NCBI GenBank assembly: GCA_027422505.1
Contig: JAPQWV010000028.1
Span: 5,174,001-5,238,000, forward strand
DNA: 64,000 bases
Direction: 5' to 3'
Source: Craterostigma plantagineum
Taxonomy: Eukaryota > Streptophyta > Magnoliopsida > Lamiales > Linderniaceae
The notes under the pieces were generated by a model. It was not told the origin of the DNA. It was given only the letters and a program-made list of their open reading frames with translations, and made no database searches. Shown here piece after piece: positions 30,958 to 41,539 of the stretch. Both the position numbers and the translations under genes were made by a program. Every line of letters starts with the position of its first letter. The stretch's first letter is position 1.

Positions 30958-33261
30958 TTAAGTTTTGGAGACGGTAGTGGGTGGTGGTGAGGGTGATTTG
31001 GTTAGTGACTCAGGGTAAATAAGGTGGGTTTTTTGGCTAGTGGGGTGTGAGGTTTCTGCTCCAGGCGTTGTTTCAGGCCCGGAGGAGGAGGACGGCGTCG
31101 AGTGGATGAGTCCTTGGGATTGTTGACCTAGCTGCCTATTCTCCCCCTCGCGGCGATCTTGATCAACGTCTTGATCGTCGCGCCTGATCCCGCTGGACTC
31201 GCCTTGAGCACGGCAAGTCATGGGTTGAGTCATCATTCTTTTCATCTGCTGTTCCTCCTCGTCGAGTTCCGTCATCGACTCGAATCTTGCTCGTAGGAGG
31301 TAGAATAGCTCCTTCGCGGAAATGGCAGAGAGAATGGCTTCAGCATCCACATTTTGAGTCGGTGGTGGCGTCTCCGGGGCCACACCTTTCCCTTTGTCGA
31401 CGGTGGACGCATCGAGACGCGCGTAAACTTTATCGAGAATCGACGCCTCAAGAGTCTTTGCAAACTCTTGAAGACGTGTCTCTAGCGCGGTCTCGGTGAT
31501 GAATCGGGGTAAATCTAACAAGTTGGAATCACGAAGAACTCCAACTGACACCGAATCGGAGAAGATTGCCGTTCGGCCGCCCGTTTGCAGAGGATTGGAA
31601 AAGACGGGGTCACTCAGACTTCCCGTTGGCATCATTGATGAGACAGACTCAATCGAATGATGGCCTAGGCTCACGGTTGTTGTGATGTTGGCCGTGCTAG
31701 GTCTTCCGCTCTCAGTCACAGAGACATCGCCGAGCGTTCTGACAGAGTCACGAAGACTCTTTGGTGCGGTAGAAGGTGTATGTGTCCTAGAAATGTATGA
31801 AACTGTGGGGAGTGAGGGCACTATACTCGATGTGCATGAAGAGGATGCAGTCTGAGGCGAGGGACTGCTTGTTTCAACATCGACTATCTCCAAGTGGGAT
31901 GTCGATGGTATACGTGGCTCCTCGTGGAATGAAATATCTTCCTGTAGAGAGGAAGATAAGTGGGTTGGTGGGGTCGTTTGCGTGGTTGAGCCAGATGCCA
32001 CGACTTCTACTCGGGAGGTGAACACATCACCTCCTGTACCTATTGGTTCGGCTCGGCTTATCTGTGGCTGAGGAGGTCGATCGTGCTTTTGTTTCGATCG
32101 ATGCTCCGTGGGGCGGCTTACGTCATCCTGTCGCGACCGTTTTTTCGGAGCGCGGGTGGAAGAGGATGCGGCGCGACTCGATGATTTTTTGGAGGTGGTG
32201 GTGGGGGTTTGGCTAGTCCCGGGGTTAGGAGCAGTGGGGTTGATCTGCGCCGTAGGGACAGTAGATAGGGGTCTGGGGCTTTCTCGGAATGAGGCGGTTG
32301 AGGCGCGATATTCCTGGACGTGTGGATTTGTCTGGTCTGCGTAGGCGAGAAGTTCGTCCGGAATTATCATGGCGTGTCGATCCTTCGCCGGGGTGTTTTT
32401 CTTTGCGAACTTCTCGACCGTGGGGATGAGGAAGTGTCCCGCTGCCGGTCGGATGCGAATATTGGTGGAGTGCATGCGGAAGTGTTTGATGAAGGCTGGG
32501 AGCCACCGCATGTAAGGGATGAAGCGGTTAGTGACTCCCTTGGTGACTTCCCGGTCGCGACGTTGGATCATCGCGACGAGATCCATCCAGATGATGTCAG
32601 CGTAGTTGTACTTGCGGTTGTTGGCGATGCCGGTTAGGATGGTGAGAATTTGAAGGTTTTCGCGGTCCTGACCGGCATGCTTTCCTGACATGCACTTGTT
32701 CACCAGCAGGTACAGTGTTCGCCAGGGTTGAGGTAGGTTGCGGGTGGTGACTTTACTGAGGACAAGTGGGCCCTTCTTCTTCTTGGTTTCTGGTTGATAG
32801 CCCAGCCGGTCTATGTCCTCGATGAGTTGTTCGTGCATCGGTAGTGGGTCGTAGGGCGAGTAGACGGGGAGTTGAAGCACTTCTTGCACTATTTTGCGAG
32901 TGAGGACCACCGTTTCTTGATCAATTTGGGCGGATAAGTTTTTGGCAAGATGGAGTGGTCCTGCTATCTGCAGTGTATGCCAGAATTGTTGAAGATACAC
33001 CTGTGCTTCTGGCTCGCCATGTGTGAGGGCGTGGCAAAGTGGGTGCCCTTTGAGGATTTCTACAATCACGGGGGCATCGCATCGAAAGCTGTTCAGGTCC
33101 ACCATATAGTTGTTGGGAATCAGGGCCGCCCATTGACTTAGTGGGAAGATCTGCTCGGGTGGTGGGACATAGAGACGTGTGTTGAGTTCGATGCGAGCAA
33201 TGTCCCTTTGGATTGCAGCCGCCTCAAGTGCTTCAATTGTGCTTTGATCTTTGTCAGTCAT
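30958..33261 (-). CDS. Copia-A post-pol (env-position) protein, N-terminal part
   Basis: The 767-codon frame starts MTDKDQSTIEALEAAAIQRD. Residues about 45-300 form a conserved domain with LNSFRCDAPVIVEILKGHPL, HALTHGEPEAQVYLQQFW and PWRTLYLLVNKCMSGKHAG, also present in copia-B. Residues 330-700 are low-complexity S/T/P with basic patches (KKSSSRAASSSTRAPKKRSR), which could act in nuclear targeting or nucleic-acid binding. The position after pol matches the env-like gene of Sireviruses, but I see no signal peptide or transmembrane helix. The frame ends in VSKT and shifts into the next one, so the full protein would be about 1,200 residues. Confidence 0.68.
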   Translation of the reverse strand: MTDKDQSTIEALEAAAIQRDIARIELNTRLYVPPPEQIFPLSQWAALIPNNYMVDLNSFRCDAPVIVEILKGHPLCHALTHGEPEAQVYLQQFWHTLQIAGPLHLAKNLSAQIDQETVVLTRKIVQEVLQLPVYSPYDPLPMHEQLIEDIDRLGYQPETKKKKGPLVLSKVTTRNLPQPWRTLYLLVNKCMSGKHAGQDRENLQILTILTGIANNRKYNYADIIWMDLVAMIQRRDREVTKGVTNRFIPYMRWLPAFIKHFRMHSTNIRIRPAAGHFLIPTVEKFAKKNTPAKDRHAMIIPDELLAYADQTNPHVQEYRASTASFRESPRPLSTVPTAQINPTAPNPGTSQTPTTTSKKSSSRAASSSTRAPKKRSRQDDVSRPTEHRSKQKHDRPPQPQISRAEPIGTGGDVFTSRVEVVASGSTTQTTPPTHLSSSLQEDISFHEEPRIPSTSHLEIVDVETSSPSPQTASSSCTSSIVPSLPTVSYISRTHTPSTAPKSLRDSVRTLGDVSVTESGRPSTANITTTVSLGHHSIESVSSMMPTGSLSDPVFSNPLQTGGRTAIFSDSVSVGVLRDSNLLDLPRFITETALETRLQEFAKTLEASILDKVYARLDASTVDKGKGVAPETPPPTQNVDAEAILSAISAKELFYLLRARFESMTELDEEEQQMKRMMTQPMTCRAQGESSGIRRDDQDVDQDRREGENRQLGQQSQGLIHSTPSSSSGPETTPGAETSHPTSQKTHLIYPESLTKSPSPPPTTVSKT

Positions 33262-34990
33262 ATCTGTGCTTGACAGTAATTTTGATATATATTAGTATGG
33301 ATTTAAATTGCGAGAATGAGAAAATTCGCTAAGTAAACATATTGACACTCAGTCTTATTCATGAATTTTGCATATAACAAGGAAATTTCGCATTCAAGGG
33401 GAATTTTCGCATGTAGCATGGAAATTTCGCATTCAGAGTATAGTTTCGCATGTATTGGGAAATTTTCGCAAGTTATAACACAAAGACATGTCGTGAGAAA
33501 TTTTCGCAGATTGAGTATTTTCGCATGTTGTGTAAAGGTTCGCATGTAATGGAAAATTCGCTAAGTGTAATACGTAGTAATTTTCGCACGCAAAGTTACT
33601 TTTTGCATATCAAGGAAATTTCGCAGGGTAGAGAAAATTTTCGCATGTATTAGGAAACTTTCGCAAGTTATAGCACATAGACATGTCGTGAGAAAGTTTC
33701 GCAGTCAGAGTAAAATTTTCGCAAGTGATAGCACATAGACATGTCGTGAGAATTTTTCGCAGATTGACTAAAATTTCGCAAGTAATAGCACATAGACATG
33801 TCGTGAGAATTTTTCGCAGATTGACTAAAATTTCGCAAGTATGGAAAATTTCGGAAGTTAGGCAATCTCACAAGTTTTTCAAATTTTCGCATATAATGAG
33901 AAATTTTCGCAAGTTTTATGAAAGTTTCGCGGAGGGACAAAGCTTTGTGGACTGAGAAAATTTTGTTCACTGTAGTTGCGAAATGGTGAAGGTGCGAAAA
34001 GATGTAAAGTGAAGTGAAATGTATTAGAATTTCGCGGGGCTAAACTCACTGTAGCAGAGAAAGTTTTGTCGTGAGGGAAAAAGATTTTCTCAGATAAACT
34101 TTCGCGGGACTTCACATGCTGTAGCAGCGAAAAAAAATTTAACACATGTAAATTCTCGAGCGAAAGTTTCGCAGTTTCTTAGTCACTGTAGCAGCGAAAA
34201 TTTTCAATATAAGAAATTTCTCGGAGAAATTTTCGCGGAACCTTGCTCACTGTAGCAGCGAAATTTAACGTTTAAAGCAATTTTTTTTTGAGAAATTTTC
34301 GCGGTGAAGAACACAGTGCGATATCGTGCGAAACGACGCAATGATTTAGCGTTAGACCTACGCAAATCTCAACCGAAATGCAATAATCGGAACTCAATCG
34401 ACTCGTAATTAGGTGGGCAATGCATATTTGAGGGTATTAAACATCATAAATCTAACATGCGTTCGATTCAGAGCCGAGAAAAATTAATATTAATTTTAAC
34501 AGATTTAATCAAAAACGGGGCAAAACAGGATAAAATGAATCGAACTTGGTGTATTTGACGCGTATTAATACCGAAAAGCTTGATTTTGAAGACGGAGAAT
34601 GCAGATATACGGATTTTGAATACAGGTTTGACGATGACGAAGATGCGAGGGGTTGCGAATTTTGAGAGAGGGGGTTGCGAAAGTTTTGAATTTTTCTCGG
34701 GAATTTTTAGGATTGTAAAAAGTGTTAAGTGTTTAGGGTTTTAGTCACTGTATATGCGAATTTTTGAGTTAATGGGCCGAAATTTCGTGGGCTTGGTCAA
34801 AACCTCAACTGAGCTGAATTTTCGCGGGTTTGGTCAAAGTTGGGTCCAATTGAAGTTCAATTGGTCCAATTTTGACCCTTTTTGACCAGAAAAATTAGAA
34901 ATTCAACCCAAAACATTATAATCGGTCCAATTTTGACTCAGTTTGACCAAACTTTAAAATTTCAACCCAATTTTTTTTTAAATAAAATAG
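33262..34990 (-). other. Copia-A non-coding zone with tttcgc motif array
   Basis: About 1.7 kb without a gene between the post-pol gene and the tandem tract repeats. More than 40 variants of aaattttcgca, ttcgcaagt and tttcgcgg occur at 20-50 bp intervals. A unit of about 61 bp (ttcgcaagt..agcacatagacatgtcgtgag) is repeated near 33660, 33720 and 33778. It would be the leader of any separate RNA for the post-pol gene. Confidence 0.7.
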
Positions 34991-35185
34991 AAAAATCAGA
35001 AGCTCCCCTTAATCGAGAAACTTCCCGTTTTAAATAATGGAAAAAAATAGATGCTCCACCTTAATCGAAAAACTTCCCGTTTAAATAATGAAAAATCAGA
35101 CGCTCCCCCTTAATCGAAAAACTTCCCGTTTTAAATAATGAAAAATCAGACGCTCCCCCTTAATCGAAAATTCCCCCTCAAAAGA
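34991..35185 (-). repeat. Tandem about-50-bp units carrying polypurine-tract-like motifs
   Basis: Four units start near 34993, 35043, 35091 and 35141, each with aaaaatcaga, gctcccccttaatcg and cttcccgttttaaataatg (the last one partial). A fifth tract ttccccctca follows at 35171. On the minus strand each gives a purine run such as aagggggagc. Multiple polypurine tracts after pol are a known Sirevirus signature; here they are arranged as a tandem repeat. Confidence 0.85.
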
Positions 35186-35270
35186 CATAGTTCAGAAGAC
35201 ACATAGATAATGAAGTGTAGTGGAAAAGGAAATATGTACACTTTATCAAAGTTCATGTAGGGTCGATCGA

Positions 35271-36710
35271 TCACAACTGAATATTCAACATGCCCAACAC
35301 AGTCACTAGGTGTTGGAATCGTTTGACATCCAACGGTTTTGTGAAGATGTCGGCCAGTTGATCTTCGGTTGTGATGTAGTGCAATTCAATCGTGCCTTGT
35401 TCGACATGTTCTTTGATGAAGTGGTGACGAATATCTATGTGTTTCGTTCTTGAGTGATGTACAGGATTACTCGTCATCGCAATAGCACTTTTTGAGTCAC
35501 AGTAAATGGGAATTTTATCAACATGAAAATTAAAATCTCGTAGTTGGGTTCTCATCCACAAATGTTGTGAACAGCAACTAGCGGCGGCGACATATTCTGC
35601 CTCCGTCGACGAAGTTGAGACACAGTTTTGTTTTCGAGACGACCAACTTACGAGTTTACCTCCCAAGAAGTGTGCAGCTCCAGAGGTGCTTTTTCGGTCC
35701 ATCTTGCATCCTGCATAATCCGAGTCAGAGAATCCAACTAGTTTGAAGTCCGATAGAGTGGGGTACCACAAACCCAGATTGGGTGTTCCTTTGAGATAGC
35801 GGAGGATCCTTTTGACAGCAGTGAGATGGGATTCCTTTGGTGTTGCCTGAAAACGAGCGCAGATTCCTGTCGAGAGAACGATGTCCGGTCGACTAGCAGT
35901 AAGGTACAAAAGAGAGCATATTATCCCTCGATAGACGGTTTGGTCAACGGGAACACCAGATGGGTCCGCGTCGGGTCGGCCAGAGGGTGACATAGGTGTA
36001 GCAGCAGTCTTGGCATCCTTCATTCCATATTTCTCGAGGATGTCATGGATGTATTTGGACTGATTGATGAAGATTCCGTTGGGAAGTTGCTTTACTTGAA
36101 GACTAAGAAAGAAATTCAGCTCACCCATCATACTCATTTCGAATTTCTCTTTCATCAATTCTGCGAACTCTTCGCACAGTTGTGGTTTAGTCGATCCAAA
36201 AATGATGTCATCAACATAAATCTGTACAATCATTATGTCCGGGCCACTCCGCTTGGTGAAGAGAGTTGTATCCAGAGATCCTTTCTTGAACCCAGACTGA
36301 ACAAGGAAGTCTGAGAGGACGTCATACCAAGCTCGGGGAGCCTGTTTTAGTCCGTAGAGGGCCTTGTAGAGTCGATATGCGTGATGAGGAAACTCTTCGC
36401 TCAAGAACCCTTCAGGTTGATCAACGTACACTTCTTCTTTGAGAAATCCATTCAGAAATGCAGTCTTCACATCCATTTGGTAGACTTTAAAGTTCTTGTG
36501 AGCAGCAAAGGCAAGAAAAATTCGTATGGCTTCGATCCTGGCGACTGGGGCGAAAGTTTCATCGTAGTCGATGCCTTCTTGTTGGTTGTACCCCTTAGCC
36601 ACAAGTCTTGCTTTATTGCGGATAACAACACCGTCTTCATCCTTTTTGTTCTTGAATATCCATTTTGTGCCGATAATGGATCTATTTTGGGTCGTGGTAC
36701 GAGTTCCCAA
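35271..36710 (-). CDS. Copia-A pol: reverse transcriptase and RNase H
   Basis: The 479-codon frame holds the RT from about residue 10 ([39 protein letters not shown], catalytic YVDD at 165-168). RNase H follows with [29 protein letters not shown] and CDSKSAIA, ending LGMLNIQL. Together they copy genomic RNA into DNA and remove the RNA strand. It overlaps the upstream pol frame by about 240 bases in a different phase, so a frameshift near 36690 separates the two halves of pol and active polyprotein would not form. The RT-RNase H part itself looks complete. Confidence 0.92.
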   Translation of the reverse strand: MGTRTTTQNRSIIGTKWIFKNKKDEDGVVIRNKARLVAKGYNQQEGIDYDETFAPVARIEAIRIFLAFAAHKNFKVYQMDVKTAFLNGFLKEEVYVDQPEGFLSEEFPHHAYRLYKALYGLKQAPRAWYDVLSDFLVQSGFKKGSLDTTLFTKRSGPDIMIVQIYVDDIIFGSTKPQLCEEFAELMKEKFEMSMMGELNFFLSLQVKQLPNGIFINQSKYIHDILEKYGMKDAKTAATPMSPSGRPDADPSGVPVDQTVYRGIICSLLYLTASRPDIVLSTGICARFQATPKESHLTAVKRILRYLKGTPNLGLWYPTLSDFKLVGFSDSDYAGCKMDRKSTSGAAHFLGGKLVSWSSRKQNCVSTSSTEAEYVAAASCCSQHLWMRTQLRDFNFHVDKIPIYCDSKSAIAMTSNPVHHSRTKHIDIRHHFIKEHVEQGTIELHYITTEDQLADIFTKPLDVKRFQHLVTVLGMLNIQL

Positions 36711-38605
36711 ACTTGTAAACGTTCAAACTGATTTATTTCCTCCTGCATAGCAATCAGCCAATCGGGATCGTTGAGAGCTTCAGCTACTCGTGATGGTTCG
36801 ACTTGACTGAGATAGCAAGCAAACAAACTTTCATTCATCGTAGCCGAACGTGTCGAAACACCGGATGTGGGGTCCCCAATAATCTGGTCTGTAGGATGAG
36901 ACCGAGCCCAGAGTGGTACATTGGTCTGTGAGGAGCTAGCCGCATTTGTGTCTATTGGAGGCTCATTAGATTGGGGTCCGGTGTCCGAAGAAGAGATCTC
37001 AACCGTAGTGGATTGAGAGGGTTCATCATCAGGATCAGCAATGTTCCCAGGGTTGGGTAAAATGTCGTCTTCGTTGAGATTGAGTGTATCCATGTTTGGA
37101 GGAACGACGTCATTGCCGATAGCTGGTGGTGTAGGTGGAGTGGGTGCAGCGGTAGGTTCAGTGGTGGCGGCGGGAGTCTTGGGAACTGGATAGAAGTACT
37201 CGAAAAGTAGATCGAAATCCAGTTCACCAGAGTAGCCCTCAGATGAGGAAGTTCCCGCCGTTGAAGGTTGACCTTTTGTCAACGACCGTAGAAGACCTGG
37301 TTCTGGACTAATATGAGCAGAAGCCATGAGGTCGCCTTCGCTTTCGTCAAAGGTGACATTTGTGCTCTCAATGACAGATCGTTTCTCCTTAAGATAGACT
37401 CTGTATGCCTTCGAGTTTAGTGAATAACCAACAAAGATTCCTTCGAGTGCTTTTGGATCAAGCTTCCCAAGATGTTGGCGATCGTTGGCAACAAAACATC
37501 GGCATCCGAAAACCCTTAGATAAGATATATCTGGTATACGACGGTTGTTCAACATCTCGTATGGAGTGCAATTGAATCTCTTGTGGATGGAAGCCCGATT
37601 CTGCGTGTAACAGGCCGTTTGGATAGCTTCGCCCCAAAGAGAGTGAGGAAGTCCGGATTGGATGAGGAGAGTCCTAGCTGCTTCAACTAGTGTCCTGTTC
37701 TTACGCTCAACGACACCATTCTGTTCCGGTGTCTTCACAGCTGAGAACTGCTGAGTGATGCCCTGAGTGGCATAGAAATCACTGAGCTTCTTGTTCTTAA
37801 ACTCAGTTCCGTTGTCAGTTCTGATAATCCGAAGCTTCTGTTGATGAAGAGTTTGGGACGTAACAACAAACTCGATAATTACATCAGGAACTTCATCCTT
37901 TGTACGAATGAGTTTTGTCCATGTGTAGCATGAAAAATCGTCGACAATAACAAGAATATACCGTCTTCCTCCGAGTGTGGCCGTAGGCATTGGGCCACAT
38001 AGATCCATATGTAAGAGCTCGAGGATGAGCTTAGAGGACGGTGTTTCCTTGGATATGTGAGACGATCGCTTCATCTTCCCCAATTCACAGGCGGAGCAGA
38101 GGTGTTCCTTATGATATGTTAGTTGGGGTAGACTGTTGACGAGTTTATTCTGACGCAGTTTGTTGATAGTCTTGAAATTGAGATGTGAAAGACGTCGGTG
38201 CCATAGATCATTCAACTTAGGTGCAGCCCGAGAGAGAAGGCATACTGGTCGAGAGGTCGTGAGATTGAGTACGTAGAGGTGAGACGTGCGCGTTCCAGAA
38301 AGAAGTGGCAGTCCCGAGGCATCTATAATGCTGCAGATGTCAGATTCGAAGAGAACCTTGTATCCTTTGTCGCAGAAACGACCAATGCTGAAGAGATTGT
38401 AGCTCAAACCCTCAACGTAAGAGATGCCCTTGATCGTCAGTTTGTCATGGACGAGATCACCAGTTCCGAGAATTGGCGCCATTTGACTGTTTCCGAAGGA
38501 GACCCTTCCGAGATAGCGCTCGGAGAAGTTGCTCAGCAGCTCCTTGTTCCCCGTCATGTGTGTGGAGCAACCCGAGTCTAGATACCACACATGACAGACC
38601 TGCAA
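36690..38605 (-). CDS. Copia-A pol: protease motif and integrase
   Basis: The frame begins just after two stop codons and carries [13 protein letters not shown] (aspartic protease active site) near its start, the pre-integrase zinc finger (HRRLSHL ... CSACELGK), and the integrase core with [21 protein letters not shown] and [12 protein letters not shown]. An acidic, proline-rich linker follows (about 450-620) leading to the RT. After about 36690 the frame reads out of phase. Homology in that place continues in the RT frame, so a one-base change has broken pol. Confidence 0.9.
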
Positions 38606-38608
38606 TCA

Positions 38609-39724
38609 TCAGCAAATGTTGGGTCCCCGTTTACTGACGGGGCATTCTTGTGATACAAGTAAAATTTTCATGCGTTTAATGGGAAATGTGGATTCTGAAT
38701 CAGATTGTGTAGAATCTAATTTAGCTTTCCCTTTGTCATTTGTTTGATGAGGCGGGATTGTGGTTTTTCTAACCCATATTTTCCTAATTCGTGCTTGCAT
38801 GTATGGCGCCTTATACATGAATTGACGTGGGTAATGTGGTTGTTGTTTTCGTGCTTCAGTTTTGGTCGCCTTTGGCTTGCGAGTAGTAGGTGAGTTTGCG
38901 TTTGACGACGAAAGACGTTTTCGCTTGACCTTAGGTTTAGGCGAGATGGGAGGATTCAGAGACGTCGTCGTAGAGAAGGTTCGCTTGCGAGGTCGGAGTG
39001 TTGCGTGTTCATGTGTTTCATATTCATGAAATCGTGGGAGAACAAAATCATTGCAGCAGCACATAGACATAAGTTTGGTAAAAGAAAGATGAGTTTTGGC
39101 AACATAATTGTCTACGAACTTTGGACAGTTTGATTCAGTACATAGAGAGGAAGGACGAATATAGGATGGTTTTTTCTTCTTGTCGTCGAAGAGCGGGTTC
39201 TCCTTTATTTGATACGAACTGCCTTCCAGAGACGTCGAACTCACATTCCCTGTATCCATAAGAATACTAGAGTTAGTGTTAGAACATATGTCAGCTTCAG
39301 GAGTCATTTTCGCCGTCCTCTTACATTTACATGTTTGCGAATCGGGTACTTGACTCGATGTAGAGGGATAGTTCGTATTGGGAAATTTTTCTAGTGTGTA
39401 GATTTTGCTCAGTAGCTCATCTCGCTCTTTTGCAAAGGCCTTCCTCTCTACTTCTAGTTGTCGTTCGAGTTCTGCTATGAGTAGTAGTTTCTTTGGGATG
39501 TAAGTGCGAGAGAGCACATCTTGGAAAGCAACTTCCTGTTCTTTGTTTGGGAGTAAGGTTTCGACATCCTCCGAGAGTGAGAATACCTTAGTCTTATCTC
39601 TATTATTCAATTCTGTGTAGTCATACGCGATTTCTGCCCAATGAATGTTCTGTTCTCTTGTTTCTTCTGAGATGGCAGCGGAGGATGATCTCACAAATGG
39701 CTTAAGCTGCGGGGGGAGCACCAT
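38609..39724 (-). CDS. Copia-A gag C-terminal region or separate frame before pol
   Basis: This 371-codon frame is in phase with the protease frame, separated from it only by tandem tga tga. It has a coiled-coil-like stretch (ELERQLEVERKAFAKERDEL), basic patches (KPKVKRKRL, TTRKPKATKTEARKQ) and a CCC cluster (LMSMCCCNDF). Sirevirus gags are long and carry coiled coils, so this is read as the gag tail. The N-terminal start is uncertain, because gag upstream is in another phase. Confidence 0.6.
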   Translation of the reverse strand: MVLPPQLKPFVRSSSAAISEETREQNIHWAEIAYDYTELNNRDKTKVFSLSEDVETLLPNKEQEVAFQDVLSRTYIPKKLLLIAELERQLEVERKAFAKERDELLSKIYTLEKFPNTNYPSTSSQVPDSQTCKCKRTAKMTPEADICSNTNSSILMDTGNVSSTSLEGSSYQIKENPLFDDKKKKPSYIRPSSLCTESNCPKFVDNYVAKTHLSFTKLMSMCCCNDFVLPRFHEYETHEHATLRPRKRTFSTTTSLNPPISPKPKVKRKRLSSSNANSPTTRKPKATKTEARKQQPHYPRQFMYKAPYMQARIRKIWVRKTTIPPHQTNDKGKAKLDSTQSDSESTFPIKRMKILLVSQECPVSKRGPNIC

Positions 39725-40031
39725 TTCTTGTTTGCAAGAACGTAGTGTTGCACATGTTATGTCTTTTAACTGTTAGCGGTGTTGGATTGCAATTGCTAGA
39801 CAGTCCGATCCCCCCCCGGGCATTGTAGAATTCTGTTTCCACTGGTTGGTTCAATAGGCATAAGATGCGTGAGTTTTCGTTTCTAAGGTGAAGTTGCTCT
39901 TCAAGTTCTTTCACCTTGCGGTATAGCCTAACTCTTTCCTTCGTAAGCAGTTCATATTGGGAGGCCGTCAGGAGGCGAGAAGTTTCACATGAACTAATGG
40001 CTAGTGTAGTTTCCTTAACCTTAGTCTCACT
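39702..40031 (-). pseudogene. Copia-A gag, coiled-coil segment after an in-frame stop
   Basis: Directly after the stop of the zinc-knuckle frame (40032) the same phase continues open with LLTASQYELLTKERVRLYRK and VKELEEQLHLRNENSRILCL, a heptad-like pattern, to a stop at 39702. It overlaps the next frame by 20 bases. The stop therefore looks like a lesion inside one long gag. Confidence 0.6.
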
Positions 40032-40960
40032 TTATTTGTTCTTGCTTTGCAGACGTTTGACTAAAGCTTCAGAGGCCATTAGACGTTCATTTGCACAGGC
40101 AAGTTCTTCTACTTTTAGACTAAGTAAGGCATAGTTGTTTTCAAATTTTAGCTTAAGTTCATCATAATCCCTAGCGTCTACGGTGGGTTTCTTAATGGCG
40201 TGTCGGTGATTAAACACATCATCGAGGTGTGAGATTCGTACCTCAGACTCAGCGTTGGTAGGAGCATTAGCTGCGTTTTCACCGGTGTGACCCATCTCCT
40301 CGTCCTCGTCATGTTCGACCAGCCTTGCCGTGCAGCAATCTTCATCCTTAGGCTCCTCGTCTTCTGAAGTGTCATTCACCCATTCAGCTTCTTCGGTGTG
40401 TAGAACTTTCCCACTTTCCATCTTGCGGGTCATTCTGGCCTTACGGTCGTAGTAGCCGGAGTCCTTCATGCGTGGGGCGTGGCATTCTTTGGCAAAGTGG
40501 CCTATCTTTCCACACCGAAAGCACTTCACAGACTTTTGAGGTGCGGAGTCCTCTTCTTTCTTTGTTGGCTTGGCTTCCTCTGTGGGAGTGGTCTTTTTGG
40601 TGCCGCTATAGGTTCTTTGGCGATTGGAAGAGGATGAGGATTTTTTCCCGATCTTCTTTGAGACCAACTTAGTGAGCATTGCCAGTTGCTTGCGTATATC
40701 ACGAACATCTTCGTCTGATTCTGTATCAGCTTCGGATCCTGAAGAGGTGTCAGATACAACAGCTGGTAGCTTTCCTTTGTTCTGTTTGGTCTTAGTGGTG
40801 GAAGATCGATCATTGGTTTTGTTCGAGAGGAGGGCCAGTGGGTCGACTCGAGTGTTGGTGGACTGAGGTTACACGTATGGGGCATAGGCAGACAGACTGT
40901 CATAAAGAGCATGGATGGAAGTGTTGGAGAGGTCCTTACTATGAATCATCATCACGATTG
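40032..40960 (-). pseudogene. Copia-A gag, middle part with zinc knuckle
   Basis: In this phase the protein runs SKDLSNTSIHALYDSL, an in-frame taa at 40871-40869, then TRVDPLALLSNKTN, an acidic stretch, and the CCHC knuckle [15 protein letters not shown], followed by an acidic tail and a coiled coil (LKLKFENNYALLSLKVEELA). The zinc knuckle binds genomic RNA. It is separated from the gag N-terminus by a frameshift near 40960-40970. Confidence 0.8.
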
Positions 40961-41539
40961 CATTTTGAGGCTTCCAAGAAAGCGGTTGTTGATATCGAAT
41001 TTGTCCCTCGAGATCCTGGCTTTCTTGAGTTCATTGATGACCTTCAGGTATCTGAGGTACGTGTCACGCAGCTCCTCTCCTTCGTAGGCTTGGAAGTGTT
41101 CATACTGTGAGAGACAGGCTGATTTCCTCCCTTGAGCACTTTCAGTTGTTCCTGCCATGATTTCTACGAGTTCATCCCATATTTCTTTAGCAGTTGTGCA
41201 GCACTCGATGTGAGCATAGACTTCGTTGCCCATAGCCTGGAAGAGGTATCCTTTGGCAGTCTCGTCGGCCTGTACGCGAGCCAGTTCATCCTCATTGATG
41301 GGACCTCTTGGAGTGCGGCGTTCATCCATGGGAGGGTTTGCATTTGGCTGTGCAGGGATGATTGTCCAGAACTGTGCTGGTCCGTTGAAGATGGAGTCCA
41401 GAAGGTATTGAGAGAGTGGTGCACCTTTGTTCCTGATGAACGTGAGGAACCGGTTTGTCCATATGCTGTAGTCGCCTTGTCGCAGCATCGGAGGCCTGGT
41501 GTCGGAGCCCACTGTGGAGATGTCATTCGTGGTAGACAT
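40952..41539 (-). pseudogene. Copia-A gag N-terminal part
   Basis: The 195-codon frame starts MSTTNDISTVGSDTRPPMLR and follows the copia gag pattern: GDYSIWTNRFLTFIRNKG near residue 23, AMGNEVYAHIECCTTAKEIW, and RYLKVINELKKARISRDKFD, ending FLGSLKMQS. This is the capsid-forming part. Its stop at 40952 results from a frame change just before, after which the homologous reading continues in the next phase. Confidence 0.82.

Noticed and set aside
29705..32637. Plus-strand open frames of 70-142 codons opposite the post-pol gene of copia-A
   Set aside because: They are shadows of the GC-richer minus-strand coding sequence.
29543..33261. Envelope gene of an endogenous retrovirus
   Set aside because: The position is right for an env-like gene, but I see no signal peptide, transmembrane segment or fusion motif, so no envelope function is claimed.
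35271..41539. Endogenous pararetrovirus (caulimovirus-like) insertion
   Set aside because: The domain order protease-integrase-RT-RNase H with LTRs and a TSD is Ty1/copia. No movement protein motif is present anywhere in the window.
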